Positions 26,618 to 35,567 are shown, numbered from the stretch's first letter. The stretch is DNA of 64,000 nt from Chryseobacterium lactis (GCF_003815875.1 NZ_CP033924.1:2790001-2854000); one strand, 5' to 3'. Notes: generated from the letters alone by a model not told the origin. Made by a program: numbers and translations.

Positions 26618-28306
26618 ATGAAAAAGGTATTATTAGCTGCTGTTTTTTTAGCAGGTTTTAGTTTCTCTTATGCTCAGGAGTCTAAAGCAAAGAGCATTGA
26701 TCCAAAAGAAGATAAAGATCTGATGACTTGGTATCATAAAGACTTTTCTACTACAAAAGTATATGGCGTAAATACCGCAAATGCATATAAATATCTTGAA
26801 TCTAAAGGGTTGAAACCTAAAACAGTTGTTGTTGGGGTTTTAGATAGCGGAGTACAGGTAGACCACCCAGGTTTGGTTAATAATGTTTGGTCCAATCCAA
26901 ATGAAATACCAGGTAATGGCAAAGATGATGATGGAAACGGATATATCGATGACGTACACGGATGGAACTTTATCGGTGGTAAAAACGGAGACATCGATAT
27001 CGATAACATGGAGGTAACAAGAGTTGTTGCAAAATATAAACCTGTTTTCGAAGGAGATGATTCTGCAAAAAATAAGGCGAATCAGGCTAAAATGTCCGAG
27101 GAATTTGCAATGTACATGAAAGCTAAAGAGCTTTTTAATAAAAAAAGTATTGAGGCAAAACAAGGCCTTCAGACTTATACAATGATTAATGAGGTGATTC
27201 CTAATATGGTAAAATTATTAGGAGGAAAACCGGTAACTGCGGAAACAATTTCTGCTATTAAAGCTCCATCTGATCAAAAAGATGCGATTGCTTTGCAGGT
27301 TTTAGGGCAAGTATCACAAAGTCCGGAATTCAAAGGAAAGTCATCAGCTGATTTTGAAAAAGCGATTAAAGATCAGATGAAAGAAGCCATTGATTACTAT
27401 ACTCCTCAATCAAAACAATATGACTTAAGCTATGATCCGAGAAAAGAAATCGTAGGAGACAACTATGATGACTATTCTGAAAAAAATTACGGAAACAACC
27501 ATTATGAAGGTCCGGATGCAGTACATGGGACTCATGTGGCAGGTATTATTGCAGGACTTCCTCAAGGAAAAGAAGTTCAGTATGGTGTCGCTTCTAAAGT
27601 AGCTAAAATCATGTCTGTAAGAACAGTTCCAAATGGGGATGAAAGAGATAAAGATGTTGCGAATGCGATCAGATATGCCGTAGATAACGGTGCGAAAGTA
27701 TTGAATATGAGCTTTGGAAAACCTGTTTCGCCAGGTAAAAATGTGGTATGGGATGCATTCAAATATGCAGAAGATAAAGGAGTTCTTCTGGTAAAAGCAG
27801 CAGGTAATGAAAACGAAGATGTAGCAGAGCATTTGGCTTATCCTACCAACTTTAAAAACGTTACCGATGACAAACCATTTGTTACGAACGTTCTTGTAGT
27901 AGGAGCTAGCACCAATAAAAATGATGCTTTAAGAGCTGGATTCTCAAACTATAATAAAAAAATGGTTAATGTTTTCGCTCCGGGAGAAGAAATTTATTCT
28001 ACAGTTCCTAAAAACGAATACAAATACCTTCAGGGAACCTCTATGGCATCACCGGTTGTTGCCGGAGGTGCAGCGGTATTGCTAGCCTATATGCCAAATC
28101 TTAAACCGTATCAGATCATTGAATCACTTGTGAAATCAAGCAATGCAAATGCAACAAACGGGTTTACAGATTATTCACAGGCAGGAGGAGTAATCGATTT
28201 GAAAAAGGCAGCAGAATATGCTTATACTCACTTCTATAACGGTAAAGCAGAAGCTTCAGGAAAAGTTAAGCCTTCGAAATCCACAAAAAAGGCTGTTAAA
28301 AAATAG
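26618..28306 (+). CDS. secreted S8 family serine peptidase (subtilase)
   Basis: A 562-residue protease with a signal peptide cleaved after FSYAQ (residue 20). The triad is Asp76 in VLDSGVQVDH, His306 in VHGTHVAG and Ser475 in GTSMASP. An insertion of about 200 residues between the Asp and His blocks is larger than in classical subtilisins. The C-terminus is a short Lys/Ser-rich tail with no T9SS sorting domain, so a periplasmic location is likely. A terminator follows. Confidence 0.94.
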   Translation: MKKVLLAAVFLAGFSFSYAQESKAKSIDPKEDKDLMTWYHKDFSTTKVYGVNTANAYKYLESKGLKPKTVVVGVLDSGVQVDHPGLVNNVWSNPNEIPGNGKDDDGNGYIDDVHGWNFIGGKNGDIDIDNMEVTRVVAKYKPVFEGDDSAKNKANQAKMSEEFAMYMKAKELFNKKSIEAKQGLQTYTMINEVIPNMVKLLGGKPVTAETISAIKAPSDQKDAIALQVLGQVSQSPEFKGKSSADFEKAIKDQMKEAIDYYTPQSKQYDLSYDPRKEIVGDNYDDYSEKNYGNNHYEGPDAVHGTHVAGIIAGLPQGKEVQYGVASKVAKIMSVRTVPNGDERDKDVANAIRYAVDNGAKVLNMSFGKPVSPGKNVVWDAFKYAEDKGVLLVKAAGNENEDVAEHLAYPTNFKNVTDDKPFVTNVLVVGASTNKNDALRAGFSNYNKKMVNVFAPGEEIYSTVPKNEYKYLQGTSMASPVVAGGAAVLLAYMPNLKPYQIIESLVKSSNANATNGFTDYSQAGGVIDLKKAAEYAYTHFYNGKAEASGKVKPSKSTKKAVKK

Positions 28307-28337
28307 GTTATCTTCCTGTGTTTAAGGAGAAACTATA

Positions 28338-28366
28338 GAAAGTCCGAATTTTTTCGGACTTTTTTA
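28338..28366 (+). terminator. subtilase gene terminator
   Basis: Stem AAGTCCGAA / TTCGGACTT, 4-nt T loop, T-run tail. Confidence 0.85.
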
Positions 28367-28381
28367 TTTTTTATTTTCAAT

Positions 28382-28406
28382 TTTGGCACGGTTTTTTGTA
28401 ACTTTA
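28382..28406 (+). promoter_or_regulatory. possible promoter with TTGGCACG box (lipocalin gene)
   Basis: TTTGGCACGG followed by TTTTTTGTA resembles a sigma-54 -24/-12 promoter, but the -12 TG is one base too far. The overlapping TAACTTTA is a weak -7 box. Assignment is open. Confidence 0.3.
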
Positions 28407-28431
28407 TTGTAACAAAATAATAAACAACAAA

Positions 28432-28923
28432 ATGAAAAAGTTACTACTTGCAGGGATGTTAGGAACATCACTTTTTGCAGTGTCTTGTTCCTCGGTGAAT
28501 AACGCAGCCACATCTCAGAATCAAAAGGCAGACTTTCTTAAAATGAAAGGTGACTGGCAGATTGTAAGCATAGATTACGATAAAGGATTTAAAATTAAAC
28601 CTTTTGACGAAGGAGCAGATGCTCAGTGTTTTGTAGGAAGTCATTGGAGACTTATTCCTAATAACTGGACGGGCGCTTATACATTAAATGGAGGAGGAAG
28701 TTGTCCGGCAATTACACAGCCAATCAAATTTGAAGTAAAAGGCGGTAATACTTTTATGTTTAAAAAAGTGATGCAAGGCACGAAAGCTAAGCAAAATATC
28801 GCAGGTTATACTTTAACATTAATCAATCAGGCTCAAGATCAATTTTCACTTCAGCAGGATGTTCCTTTTGAAGGTGGAAATGTAAAAGTTGTTTACAACT
28901 TCGAAAGAACTGGAATGAAATAA
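28432..28923 (+). CDS. lipocalin family lipoprotein
   Basis: A 163-residue lipoprotein with lipobox FAVSC (Cys19). The mature domain starts with FLKMKGDWQIVSIDYDKG, the GxW lipocalin-like motif, and contains two further Cys (AQCF and GSCP) that may pair. Beta strands follow to the C-terminus (VVYNFERTG). It is probably an outer-membrane-anchored small-ligand binder; the ligand is unknown. The OmpA-like gene follows after 25 nt, so the two are likely one envelope transcript. Confidence 0.82.
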   Translation: MKKLLLAGMLGTSLFAVSCSSVNNAATSQNQKADFLKMKGDWQIVSIDYDKGFKIKPFDEGADAQCFVGSHWRLIPNNWTGAYTLNGGGSCPAITQPIKFEVKGGNTFMFKKVMQGTKAKQNIAGYTLTLINQAQDQFSLQQDVPFEGGNVKVVYNFERTGMK

Positions 28924-28948
28924 TTAATCAACATAAAAGATAAAAAAA

Positions 28949-29638
28949 ATGAAATTTACTAAAACATATGTAGCAGCACTTTTCTTGTCATCAGCATTAT
29001 TATTGACAAGTTGTGAGGCGGTTCAGAATTCAAATAACCAGCAAAGAGGTACTGCTGTAGGTGTAGCTTCAGGAGCTGTACTTGGAGGTATCCTTGGAAA
29101 TAACGTAGGTAGAGGAGGAAATGGAGCGATTGGAGCGGTATTAGGCGGTATTATCGGTGGAGTTGCAGGTAACGTTATCGGTAACAAAATGGATAAGCAG
29201 GCTAAAGATATTAAAGAAACATTACCTGGAGCTCAGGTAGAAAGAGTAGGAGACGGTATTAAAGTTACAATGAACGAAAGTATTGTAAACTTTGCTTTTG
29301 ATTCTTCAAACCTTACTTCTACTGCACAAACTAACTTAGATAAATTAGCTAAAGTATTAAATGATAACCCGGATACCAATATCAACATCTACGGGTATAC
29401 AGACAGTGTAGGTAAAGATGCTTACAATATGGCGCTTTCTCAAAGAAGAGCGGATGCTGTAAAAGCATATTTAGTAGGAAAAGGACTTGCAGGTAGCAGA
29501 ATGTACACGAAAGGTGAAGGTAAAAATATGCCGGTTGCAACCAATGATACTGACGAAGGAAGAGCTAAAAACAGAAGAGTTGAGTTCGCTATTACAGCCA
29601 ATGAAAAAATGATTAATGATGCCAAGCAAGGGCAGTAA
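28949..29638 (+). CDS. OmpA family lipoprotein
   Basis: A 229-residue protein with lipobox LLTSC (Cys22). A glycine-zipper segment spans about residues 37-80 (repeated GGILGN and GGIIGG). The OmpA C-terminal peptidoglycan-binding domain spans about 105-220, with VNFAFDSS, IYGYTDSVG and LSQRRADAV. The layout equals the YiaD/Pal-like class that ties the outer membrane to the cell wall. It is co-directional with the lipocalin gene and ends at a terminator. Confidence 0.92.
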   Translation: MKFTKTYVAALFLSSALLLTSCEAVQNSNNQQRGTAVGVASGAVLGGILGNNVGRGGNGAIGAVLGGIIGGVAGNVIGNKMDKQAKDIKETLPGAQVERVGDGIKVTMNESIVNFAFDSSNLTSTAQTNLDKLAKVLNDNPDTNINIYGYTDSVGKDAYNMALSQRRADAVKAYLVGKGLAGSRMYTKGEGKNMPVATNDTDEGRAKNRRVEFAITANEKMINDAKQGQ

Positions 29639-29668
29639 TTAATTTAACATATAAATATTTTCGTAAAA

Positions 29669-29690
29669 GACCGCCCCGGCGGTTTTTTTT
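29669..29690 (+). terminator. terminator after the OmpA-like gene
   Basis: Short GC-rich hairpin ACCGC-CCCG-GCGGT with an eight-T tail. Confidence 0.8.
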
Positions 29691-29745
29691 GTATTTTTAT
29701 GCTGGAAATTTTGAATTTATTATTTTTGTATTTGAAATAACATAA

Positions 29746-30633
29746 ATGAAGAAATATTTTAAGCTGCTCCGGGTGGAGCAATGGGTGAAAAACCTGTTTG
29801 TATTTGTCCCTCTATTTTTTTCTGGTAATATTACCAACTTAGATTTACTGACCAAAAGTATCTTTGCTTTTATCATCTTCTCGCTTGCTGCAAGTGTTGT
29901 TTATATTCTTAATGATTATAATGACATTGAAGCAGACAGGAAACATCCTGAGAAAAGAAGACGCCCGTTGGCGAGCGGAGCGATTTCAAAATCAAAAGCA
30001 ATCGCAATTCTCATCGGATTGGTTATTGCAGATATTGCGCTGGTATTCTTTGCCCAATTGTATTTCCATGAGTTTTTATGGAAGTTTGCTACCATCATTG
30101 GTTTCTATGTGGTCATGAATCTTGCCTATACTTTCAGGCTGAAGCATGTTCCTATTATCGATATTTTTATCATTGCGATAGGATTTGTACTAAGAGTATT
30201 GGCGGGAGGTTACATTACCGGAATCAGTATTTCACAATGGGCTATCTTACTTACTTTTGTGCTGGCTTTGGTATTGGCAATAGGAAAGAGAAGAGGAGAA
30301 CTTATCAACGCACAGGTTTCAGGAAAAACAAGAAAAGCGTTGGATGGATATAATGTTCAGTTTGCTGATATTGCTTTATCCATCTCTATCACGCTTGCTA
30401 TAGTTTGCTATCTGATGTTTACTCTGTCACCCGAAGTTCAGGCAAGATTTCATGAAAGAGTATTTTACACAGTGGTTTTTGTTGTATTTGCGCTTTTAAG
30501 ATACCTGCAGCAAACCTTAGTTTACAACAGAACCGAATCTCCTACCAAAATTGTTTACAGAGATCGGTACATACAGGTTACCTTATTACTTTGGGTTGCC
30601 GCATTTTTAATTCAAATTTACTTTAAAAAATGA
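29746..30633 (+). CDS. decaprenyl-phosphate phosphoribosyltransferase-like UbiA prenyltransferase
   Basis: A 295-residue polytopic protein of about eight helices. The first Asp motif is NDYNDIEADRKHPEKRRRP near residues 56-74, and a second polar loop contains KRRGEL. The motif variant and gene order match mycobacterial UbiA (Rv3806c), which puts 5-phosphoribosyl from PRPP on decaprenyl phosphate. The stop overlaps the start of the DprE1-like gene, so the two are coupled. Together with the next two genes it should make a polyprenyl-phosphoryl pentose; the lipid chain and the acceptor glycan are unknown. Confidence 0.85.
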   Translation: MKKYFKLLRVEQWVKNLFVFVPLFFSGNITNLDLLTKSIFAFIIFSLAASVVYILNDYNDIEADRKHPEKRRRPLASGAISKSKAIAILIGLVIADIALVFFAQLYFHEFLWKFATIIGFYVVMNLAYTFRLKHVPIIDIFIIAIGFVLRVLAGGYITGISISQWAILLTFVLALVLAIGKRRGELINAQVSGKTRKALDGYNVQFADIALSISITLAIVCYLMFTLSPEVQARFHERVFYTVVFVVFALLRYLQQTLVYNRTESPTKIVYRDRYIQVTLLLWVAAFLIQIYFKK

Positions 30634-31949
30634 AGCCAAATTTCACACAGAAAGTTACAAACTGGGGTAATTACCCGGTCGTAGAAAAGGAAATGAGATC
30701 GGAGGACAGCTTCAAAAAGATAAAAGAATTTGTACTCAATCACAACGAAATTATTGCAAGAGGAAATGGAAGATGCTACGGAGATGCTTCGTTGGGAGAA
30801 ACTATATTTTCTACTAAAAAATTAAATAAATTCATAAGTTTTGACCGTTTGAACGGAATTATAGAGTGCGAATCAGGAGTATTGCTTTCTGATGTGCTTG
30901 AAATATCGGTTCAGCAAGGCTATTTTCTATATGTCACTCCCGGAACGAAATTTATTTCTGTTGGAGGAGCGATTGCTTCCGATGTTCATGGCAAAAATCA
31001 TCATGCTGAAGGGTGTTTTTCGGAGTATGTGATTGAATTTAAATTAATGACTGAGAGTGGGGAAATTATTACCTGCTCCCGGGAAGAAAATGCAGAGAAG
31101 TTCTGGGCTACCATTGGTGGTATGGGGCTTACCGGAATTATTCTTACCGCAAAATTTAAGCTTAAAAATATTGAATCTGCATACATTCGTCAGGAAAGTA
31201 TTAAAGCAGATAATCTTGATGAAATTTTCAGACTGTTTGAGGAAAGTGAAAGCTGGACGTATACGGTGGCCTGGATTGATTGTCTTCAGAAAGGTCAGAA
31301 TATCGGAAGAAGTATTCTGATGAGAGGAGAACATGCTTTTCAACATGAACTTCCACAGAATTTAGGAAAAACACCTTTAAGGTTAAAGAAAAAATTACAA
31401 CCTACAGTTCCTTTTTATTTTCCGGGATTTGTTTTGAATGCGTTGACAGTGAAGATTTTCAACTGGTTGTACTATAAAAAACAAGCCAAAAAGGAAGTAA
31501 AGAATTTTATAGATTACGAAACTTTCTTCTATCCGCTGGATGCTATTAATGACTGGAATAAAATCTACGGAAAATCGGGATTTATTCAATACCAGATGGT
31601 TATTCCCAAGGAAGCCGGAAAAGAAGGGATGAAAAGAATTCTTGAAACGATTGCCAAAAGTGGAAACGGATCGTTCCTGGCTGTTTTAAAACTTTTCGGG
31701 AAAAATAATCCTCAAGCGTACAATTCATTTCCGGTTGAAGGATATACATTGGCATTGGATTTTAAAGTGAATTCGAAATTAAAAAAGCTGGTAGATCAGC
31801 TTGATAGCATCGTTCAGGAATTTGGTGGCAGAATTTATCTTACCAAAGATAGCATGAGCAGATCGTCTCTGACGAATTACCTGAAAAATATTCAAAGTTC
31901 TAAATTTGTGTCTTTACAGCACAAAAGAATCATAAATAACAACTCATAA
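30630..31949 (+). CDS. DprE1-like FAD-binding oxidoreductase
   Basis: A 439-residue VAO-type flavoenzyme. The FAD motifs are ARGNGRCYGDAS near residues 43-54, VGGAIASDVHGKNHH near 110-125 and GGMGLTGI near 165. Motifs and order match mycobacterial DprE1 (Rv3790), which oxidises decaprenyl-phosphoryl-ribose at C2. TKDSM near 403 keeps the catalytic Lys of DprE1. At the position of its benzothiazinone-reactive Cys387 there is Ala375 (context TLALDF). Four-base overlap with the UbiA gene and one-base overlap with the SDR gene indicate one coupled operon. Confidence 0.88.
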   Translation: MKPNFTQKVTNWGNYPVVEKEMRSEDSFKKIKEFVLNHNEIIARGNGRCYGDASLGETIFSTKKLNKFISFDRLNGIIECESGVLLSDVLEISVQQGYFLYVTPGTKFISVGGAIASDVHGKNHHAEGCFSEYVIEFKLMTESGEIITCSREENAEKFWATIGGMGLTGIILTAKFKLKNIESAYIRQESIKADNLDEIFRLFEESESWTYTVAWIDCLQKGQNIGRSILMRGEHAFQHELPQNLGKTPLRLKKKLQPTVPFYFPGFVLNALTVKIFNWLYYKKQAKKEVKNFIDYETFFYPLDAINDWNKIYGKSGFIQYQMVIPKEAGKEGMKRILETIAKSGNGSFLAVLKLFGKNNPQAYNSFPVEGYTLALDFKVNSKLKKLVDQLDSIVQEFGGRIYLTKDSMSRSSLTNYLKNIQSSKFVSLQHKRIINNNS

Positions 31950-32674
31950 TGATAGTTCTGGGAAGTACATCTGAAGTGGCACAGGCTTTTGTGGAAAAAG
32001 CACTTCAGGAAGGAGAAAAATTTGAAAAAATCTATCTTTTTACCTCAAATAAAGAAACCACTGAAAGGTTCGCAAGACATATTGATGTGAAATTTTTACA
32101 ACAAGCGGAAGTCGTTGAACTCGATCTGACGAAAGAAATTGATTACAACAGATTTGATTATATCAATTCAAATGTATTATTTTGTGCCGTAGGATATTTG
32201 GGCGAAGGAACAGAAGAAGGTCTTTATGATAACAGGAATACAGAACGTATTATTGATATCAATTATTCGAAGCTGGTACCCGTGATGAATTATTTTGCGC
32301 AGAAATTTGAAAGCCGCAGATCAGGAACCATTATCGGACTTTCGTCGGTGGCAGGAGACAGAGGAAGACAAAGTAATTTTATTTATGGAAGTGCAAAGGC
32401 CGCTTTTACAGCATATCTGAGTGGGTTGAGAAACTATCTTTTTGACAAAAAAGTACATGTTCTTACCATAAAACCGGGATTTATGGCAACCAAAATGACA
32501 GAAGGCTTACCTTTAAATCCTAAATTAACTGCAACCCCAAAGCAAGCTGCTGCCTGCATTTACAAAGCTTTCAAAAAGCAAAAAAATGTGGCATATGTTT
32601 TGCCAATTTGGAATATTATCATGATGATTATCAGAAATATCCCTGAATTTATATTCAAAAAATTAAAGCTTTAA
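31949..32674 (+). CDS. DprE2-like SDR family oxidoreductase
   Basis: A 241-residue short-chain dehydrogenase. The N-terminal nucleotide motif is LGSTSEVAQ, the catalytic Ser is in GLSSVAG and the YxxxK is YGSAK near 148-152. It corresponds to DprE2 (Rv3791), which reduces the 2-keto intermediate to complete the ribose-to-arabinose epimerisation. It overlaps the DprE1-like gene by one base, and the HAD gene follows after 2 nt. It is cytosolic or membrane associated. Substrate assignment rests on gene order. Confidence 0.85.
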   Translation: MIVLGSTSEVAQAFVEKALQEGEKFEKIYLFTSNKETTERFARHIDVKFLQQAEVVELDLTKEIDYNRFDYINSNVLFCAVGYLGEGTEEGLYDNRNTERIIDINYSKLVPVMNYFAQKFESRRSGTIIGLSSVAGDRGRQSNFIYGSAKAAFTAYLSGLRNYLFDKKVHVLTIKPGFMATKMTEGLPLNPKLTATPKQAAACIYKAFKKQKNVAYVLPIWNIIMMIIRNIPEFIFKKLKL

Positions 32675-32676
32675 AA

Positions 32677-33264
32677 ATGAAAAAATTGTATTGTTTTGAT
32701 TTTGACGGAACCTTAACGTATAAGGATACAATGTTTATGTATCTCAAGTTTTACGATTCTACAAGATATCGGATACAATTTTTGAAACATGTTCCCCTCT
32801 TTATCTTATTAAAACTGAAGCTGGCTGAAACTGAAAAAGTGAAAAAAAGTTTCATCGGGTCGATTCTGAAAGGACAGACTCAGGAGAAAATTGAATTGAA
32901 GTCTAAACAGTTTTTTGAACATCATTATCCTAAAATTGTCAGGGAGAATGCATTAGACTTTATAAAAAATATCGATAGGAATAATACACAAAGCTTATTA
33001 GTTACTGCTTCACTCGATATCTGGGTTAAGCCCTTTGCCGAAGAATTAAAAATGCACCTCGTTTCTACACGGGCAGAGTTTAAGAACGGTGTTTTCACGG
33101 GAAACTTCGTGGGTAAAAATTGTAACGGGAAAGAAAAACTGGTAAGAATAAAAGAAGAAATCAACGATTCTAAGTACGATAAAATTATTGCATTTGGCGA
33201 TACTTCAGGCGATCGGCCAATGTTGAAATGGGCAAATGAAGGACATTACCAATTTTTTCACTAA
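32677..33264 (+). CDS. HAD-IB family phosphatase
   Basis: A 195-residue haloacid-dehalogenase-type hydrolase. Motif I is DFDGTLT (residues 8-14), motif II is the VTAS Ser/Thr, and motif III/IV is AFGDTSGDRPML near 170. The family includes phosphoserine-phosphatase-like enzymes. In the operon it sits where mycobacteria use the unrelated PAP2-type Rv3807c, so it may remove the 5-phosphate from polyprenyl-phosphoribose-5-phosphate. That role is inference from position. Confidence 0.85.
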   Translation: MKKLYCFDFDGTLTYKDTMFMYLKFYDSTRYRIQFLKHVPLFILLKLKLAETEKVKKSFIGSILKGQTQEKIELKSKQFFEHHYPKIVRENALDFIKNIDRNNTQSLLVTASLDIWVKPFAEELKMHLVSTRAEFKNGVFTGNFVGKNCNGKEKLVRIKEEINDSKYDKIIAFGDTSGDRPMLKWANEGHYQFFH

Positions 33265-33288
33265 TTTTGGGTGATAAAATTGTAGAAA

Positions 33289-33756
33289 ATGAAAAGCCTG
33301 TTAACAGTATGTGCAGCAATTCTAATGAGTTGTGCAAGTACATCATCTCAAAAACCATCGGTTATGCAGAAAAATGCAGAACTTCTTGTGTCTCAGGGGC
33401 AGGGAGGAACAGAGGAAAGCGGCTTTAGAATCATTAAAGACGAAAAAGAATATCTTGCTGTTGCCAATAGTGGCTTTCAGCTTATAGAAGAAGGAAAAGA
33501 TCCTGCATCCAATTATCCGAAATTTCCTAAAGACAAGAAAGTAGTTTTATACAATTTGGGCAGTTTCAGATCAGGAAGTCATAGTATTTCACAGATCAAG
33601 AGTGTATCCGTAAAAGACAATGTCCTGTATGTAGAAGTTCCGGCCGGACCACCCTCCGGTGGAATGGAAATTCAGGTGATTTCTAATCCCCGGTTTATGT
33701 TTGCCGTTCCTGCTGATTACCAATTTACCTCCGTACAATTAAAATATTCAAAATAA
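33289..33756 (+). CDS. PrcB-like C-terminal domain lipoprotein
   Basis: A 155-residue lipoprotein with lipobox LMSC (Cys15). The C-terminal half, VLYNLGSFRSGSHSISQI and VEVPAGPPSGG, resembles the PrcB_C domain of a spirochaete protease-complex subunit. It starts 25 nt after the HAD gene and ends 2 nt before the cysteine desulfurase gene, so it is likely part of the same long transcript. Location is envelope; function is unknown. Confidence 0.75.
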   Translation: MKSLLTVCAAILMSCASTSSQKPSVMQKNAELLVSQGQGGTEESGFRIIKDEKEYLAVANSGFQLIEEGKDPASNYPKFPKDKKVVLYNLGSFRSGSHSISQIKSVSVKDNVLYVEVPAGPPSGGMEIQVISNPRFMFAVPADYQFTSVQLKYSK

Positions 33757-33758
33757 TA

Positions 33759-34934
33759 ATGGATAAAATATATTTAGATAATGCCGCAACCACTCCGCTT
33801 GCAGATGAAGTTATAGATGCAATGGTGGGCACGATGAAGATGAATTTCGGAAATCCGTCTTCAACCCATAGTTTTGGCCAGGAAGCAAAAATCCTTATTG
33901 AAAATGTAAGAAGACAGGTTGCAGACTATCTTCATGTAACTCCTGCTGAGATCATTTTCACTTCCTGTGGAACAGAATCAAACAATATGATCATTAAATC
34001 CTCTGTAGAACATCTTGGGGTAGAAAGGATCATCAGTTCTCCTTTGGAACATAAATGTGTTTCCGAAAGTATTTTGGATATGAAAAGCAGAAAGGGCGTA
34101 GAAGTAAACTACATCCGTCCCAATGAAAAAGGAGATATTGAACTTGATAAATTAGAAGAATTATTAAAAGCTTCAGATAAAAAAACATTGGTAAGCTTAA
34201 TGCATGCCAATAACGAAATCGGAAATATTATCAATATTAAAAAGGTAGCCGAATTATGCAAGCAATACAAAGCGCTTTTCCATTCGGATACCGTACAGAC
34301 CATGGCTCATATGAACCTTGATCTTTCTGATATTCCGGTGGATTTTGCTTCTTGCAGTGCTCATAAGTTTCATGGGCCTAAAGGTTCCGGTTTTGCTTTC
34401 ATCAGAAAAGCAACAGGGTTAAAAGGAATTATTACCGGAGGACCACAGGAAAGAAGCTTAAGAGCAGGTACGGAAAATGTTGCCGGAATTGTAGGACTTG
34501 GAAAGGCATTAGAGCTTTCTCTGAATCATATGGAAGAATATACGAACCATATGCAGGAGATTAAAGACTATGCTATCGAAAGACTTTCTGCTGAAATTGA
34601 AGGAATAAAATTCAACGGACGTAGTGCTGAGAAGGAAAATAGTCTTTATACGGTATTAAGTGCTTTATTACCTTATAAAAATCCGTTAATCGGACTTCAG
34701 CTGGATATGAAAGGAATTGCTATTTCTCAGGGAAGCGCGTGCTCTTCGGGAGCTTCTAAACCTTCGATGGTGATGATGATGGTTCTTTCTGAAGATGAAA
34801 TGGATCATTGTACGCCATTACGTATCTCTTTCAGCCATATGACGACAAAATCAGAGATTGATTCGTTGGTGGATGTGTTGAAAGAAATTTCAAAGGATTT
34901 TGCTATAGAAAAAACTAATGTTGAGCATAGATAG
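33759..34934 (+). CDS. cysteine desulfurase family protein
   Basis: A 391-residue class V PLP aminotransferase-type enzyme. The start YLDNAATTPL, the PLP Lys in SAHKFHGPKG near residue 200, and the catalytic loop Cys in GSACSSGA near 325 match NifS/IscS-type desulfurases supplying sulfur for Fe-S clusters or tRNA thiolation. No iscU or suf gene lies beside it, so a housekeeping tRNA or Fe-S role cannot be decided. The gene follows the PrcB-like gene after 2 nt. Confidence 0.92.
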   Translation: MDKIYLDNAATTPLADEVIDAMVGTMKMNFGNPSSTHSFGQEAKILIENVRRQVADYLHVTPAEIIFTSCGTESNNMIIKSSVEHLGVERIISSPLEHKCVSESILDMKSRKGVEVNYIRPNEKGDIELDKLEELLKASDKKTLVSLMHANNEIGNIINIKKVAELCKQYKALFHSDTVQTMAHMNLDLSDIPVDFASCSAHKFHGPKGSGFAFIRKATGLKGIITGGPQERSLRAGTENVAGIVGLGKALELSLNHMEEYTNHMQEIKDYAIERLSAEIEGIKFNGRSAEKENSLYTVLSALLPYKNPLIGLQLDMKGIAISQGSACSSGASKPSMVMMMVLSEDEMDHCTPLRISFSHMTTKSEIDSLVDVLKEISKDFAIEKTNVEHR

Positions 34935-34953
34935 GCTTATGATGTAAAAATCG

Positions 34954-34961
34954 TAATTTTG
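34954..34961 (+). promoter_or_regulatory. -7 element of the thioredoxin gene
   Basis: TAATTTTG, 56 nt before the trxA ATG. No clear -33 TTG. Confidence 0.4.
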
Positions 34962-35017
34962 AATACTCAAAAAGATTAAACGAGAATATAATATTAATTA
35001 AAATAAAAGAAACAAAA

Positions 35018-35335
35018 ATGGCTTTAGAAATTACAGACAGCTCATTCCAGGATACAGTATTAAAATCAGACAAACCAGTATTGGTAGACTTCTGGGCAGT
35101 ATGGTGCGGACCGTGTAGAACATTGGGACCAATCATCGAAGAAGTAGCTTCAGATTTTGAAGGAAAAGCAATAGTAGGAAAAGTAGATGTAGACAACAAC
35201 CAGGAAATTTCTATGCAGTATGGTATCAGAAATATTCCTACAGTTCTTATTTTTAAGAACGGAGAAGTAGTAGATAAATTAGTAGGTGTAGCTCCAAAAG
35301 AGGTAATCGCTGAAAAATTAAGCGCTCACTTGTAA
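35018..35335 (+). CDS. trxA: thioredoxin
   Basis: A 105-residue cytosolic thioredoxin with the redox motif WCGPC at residues 29-33, the cis-Pro segment RNIPTVLIF near 72-80, and the conserved GVAPKE C-terminal turn. Length is canonical. It reduces protein disulfides with thioredoxin reductase, which is not in this window. It has its own terminator and lies just before the tRNA array. Confidence 0.96.
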   Translation: MALEITDSSFQDTVLKSDKPVLVDFWAVWCGPCRTLGPIIEEVASDFEGKAIVGKVDVDNNQEISMQYGIRNIPTVLIFKNGEVVDKLVGVAPKEVIAEKLSAHL

Positions 35336-35354
35336 AAAAATAAGTTTGATAATG

Positions 35355-35386
35355 AATGCCTTCCAGTATTGGGAGGCATTTTTTCT
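35355..35386 (+). terminator. trxA terminator
   Basis: Stem AATGCCTTCC / GGGAGGCATT, 6-nt loop, T run. Confidence 0.8.
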
Positions 35387-35394
35387 AAAATAAT

Positions 35395-35425
35395 TTGCAG
35401 ATAACAAAAAAAGATGTAATTTTGC
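35395..35425 (+). promoter_or_regulatory. promoter of the tRNA-Asp array
   Basis: TTG at 35395-35397 and TAATTTTGC at 35417-35425 with a 19-nt spacer, an exact consensus match 35 nt before the first tRNA. Confidence 0.75.
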
Positions 35426-35460
35426 AACCACGAAAAAGAAACGACGTTCTTTAAAAAAAT

Positions 35461-35534
35461 GATCCGGTAGTTCAGCTGGTTAGAATGCCGCCCTGTCACG
35501 GCGGAGGTCGCGGGTTCGAGTCCCGTCCGGATCG
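35461..35534 (+). tRNA. tRNA-Asp (GTC), copy 1
   Basis: 74-nt cloverleaf with acceptor stem GATCCGG / CCGGATC, anticodon loop CTGTCAC (anticodon GTC) and T arm GCGGGTTCGAGTCCCGT. CCA is not encoded. It is the first of five identical tandem copies. Confidence 0.97.
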
Positions 35535-35567
35535 CATAAAGTTTATCAATTACTTTTAAAAAATTGA

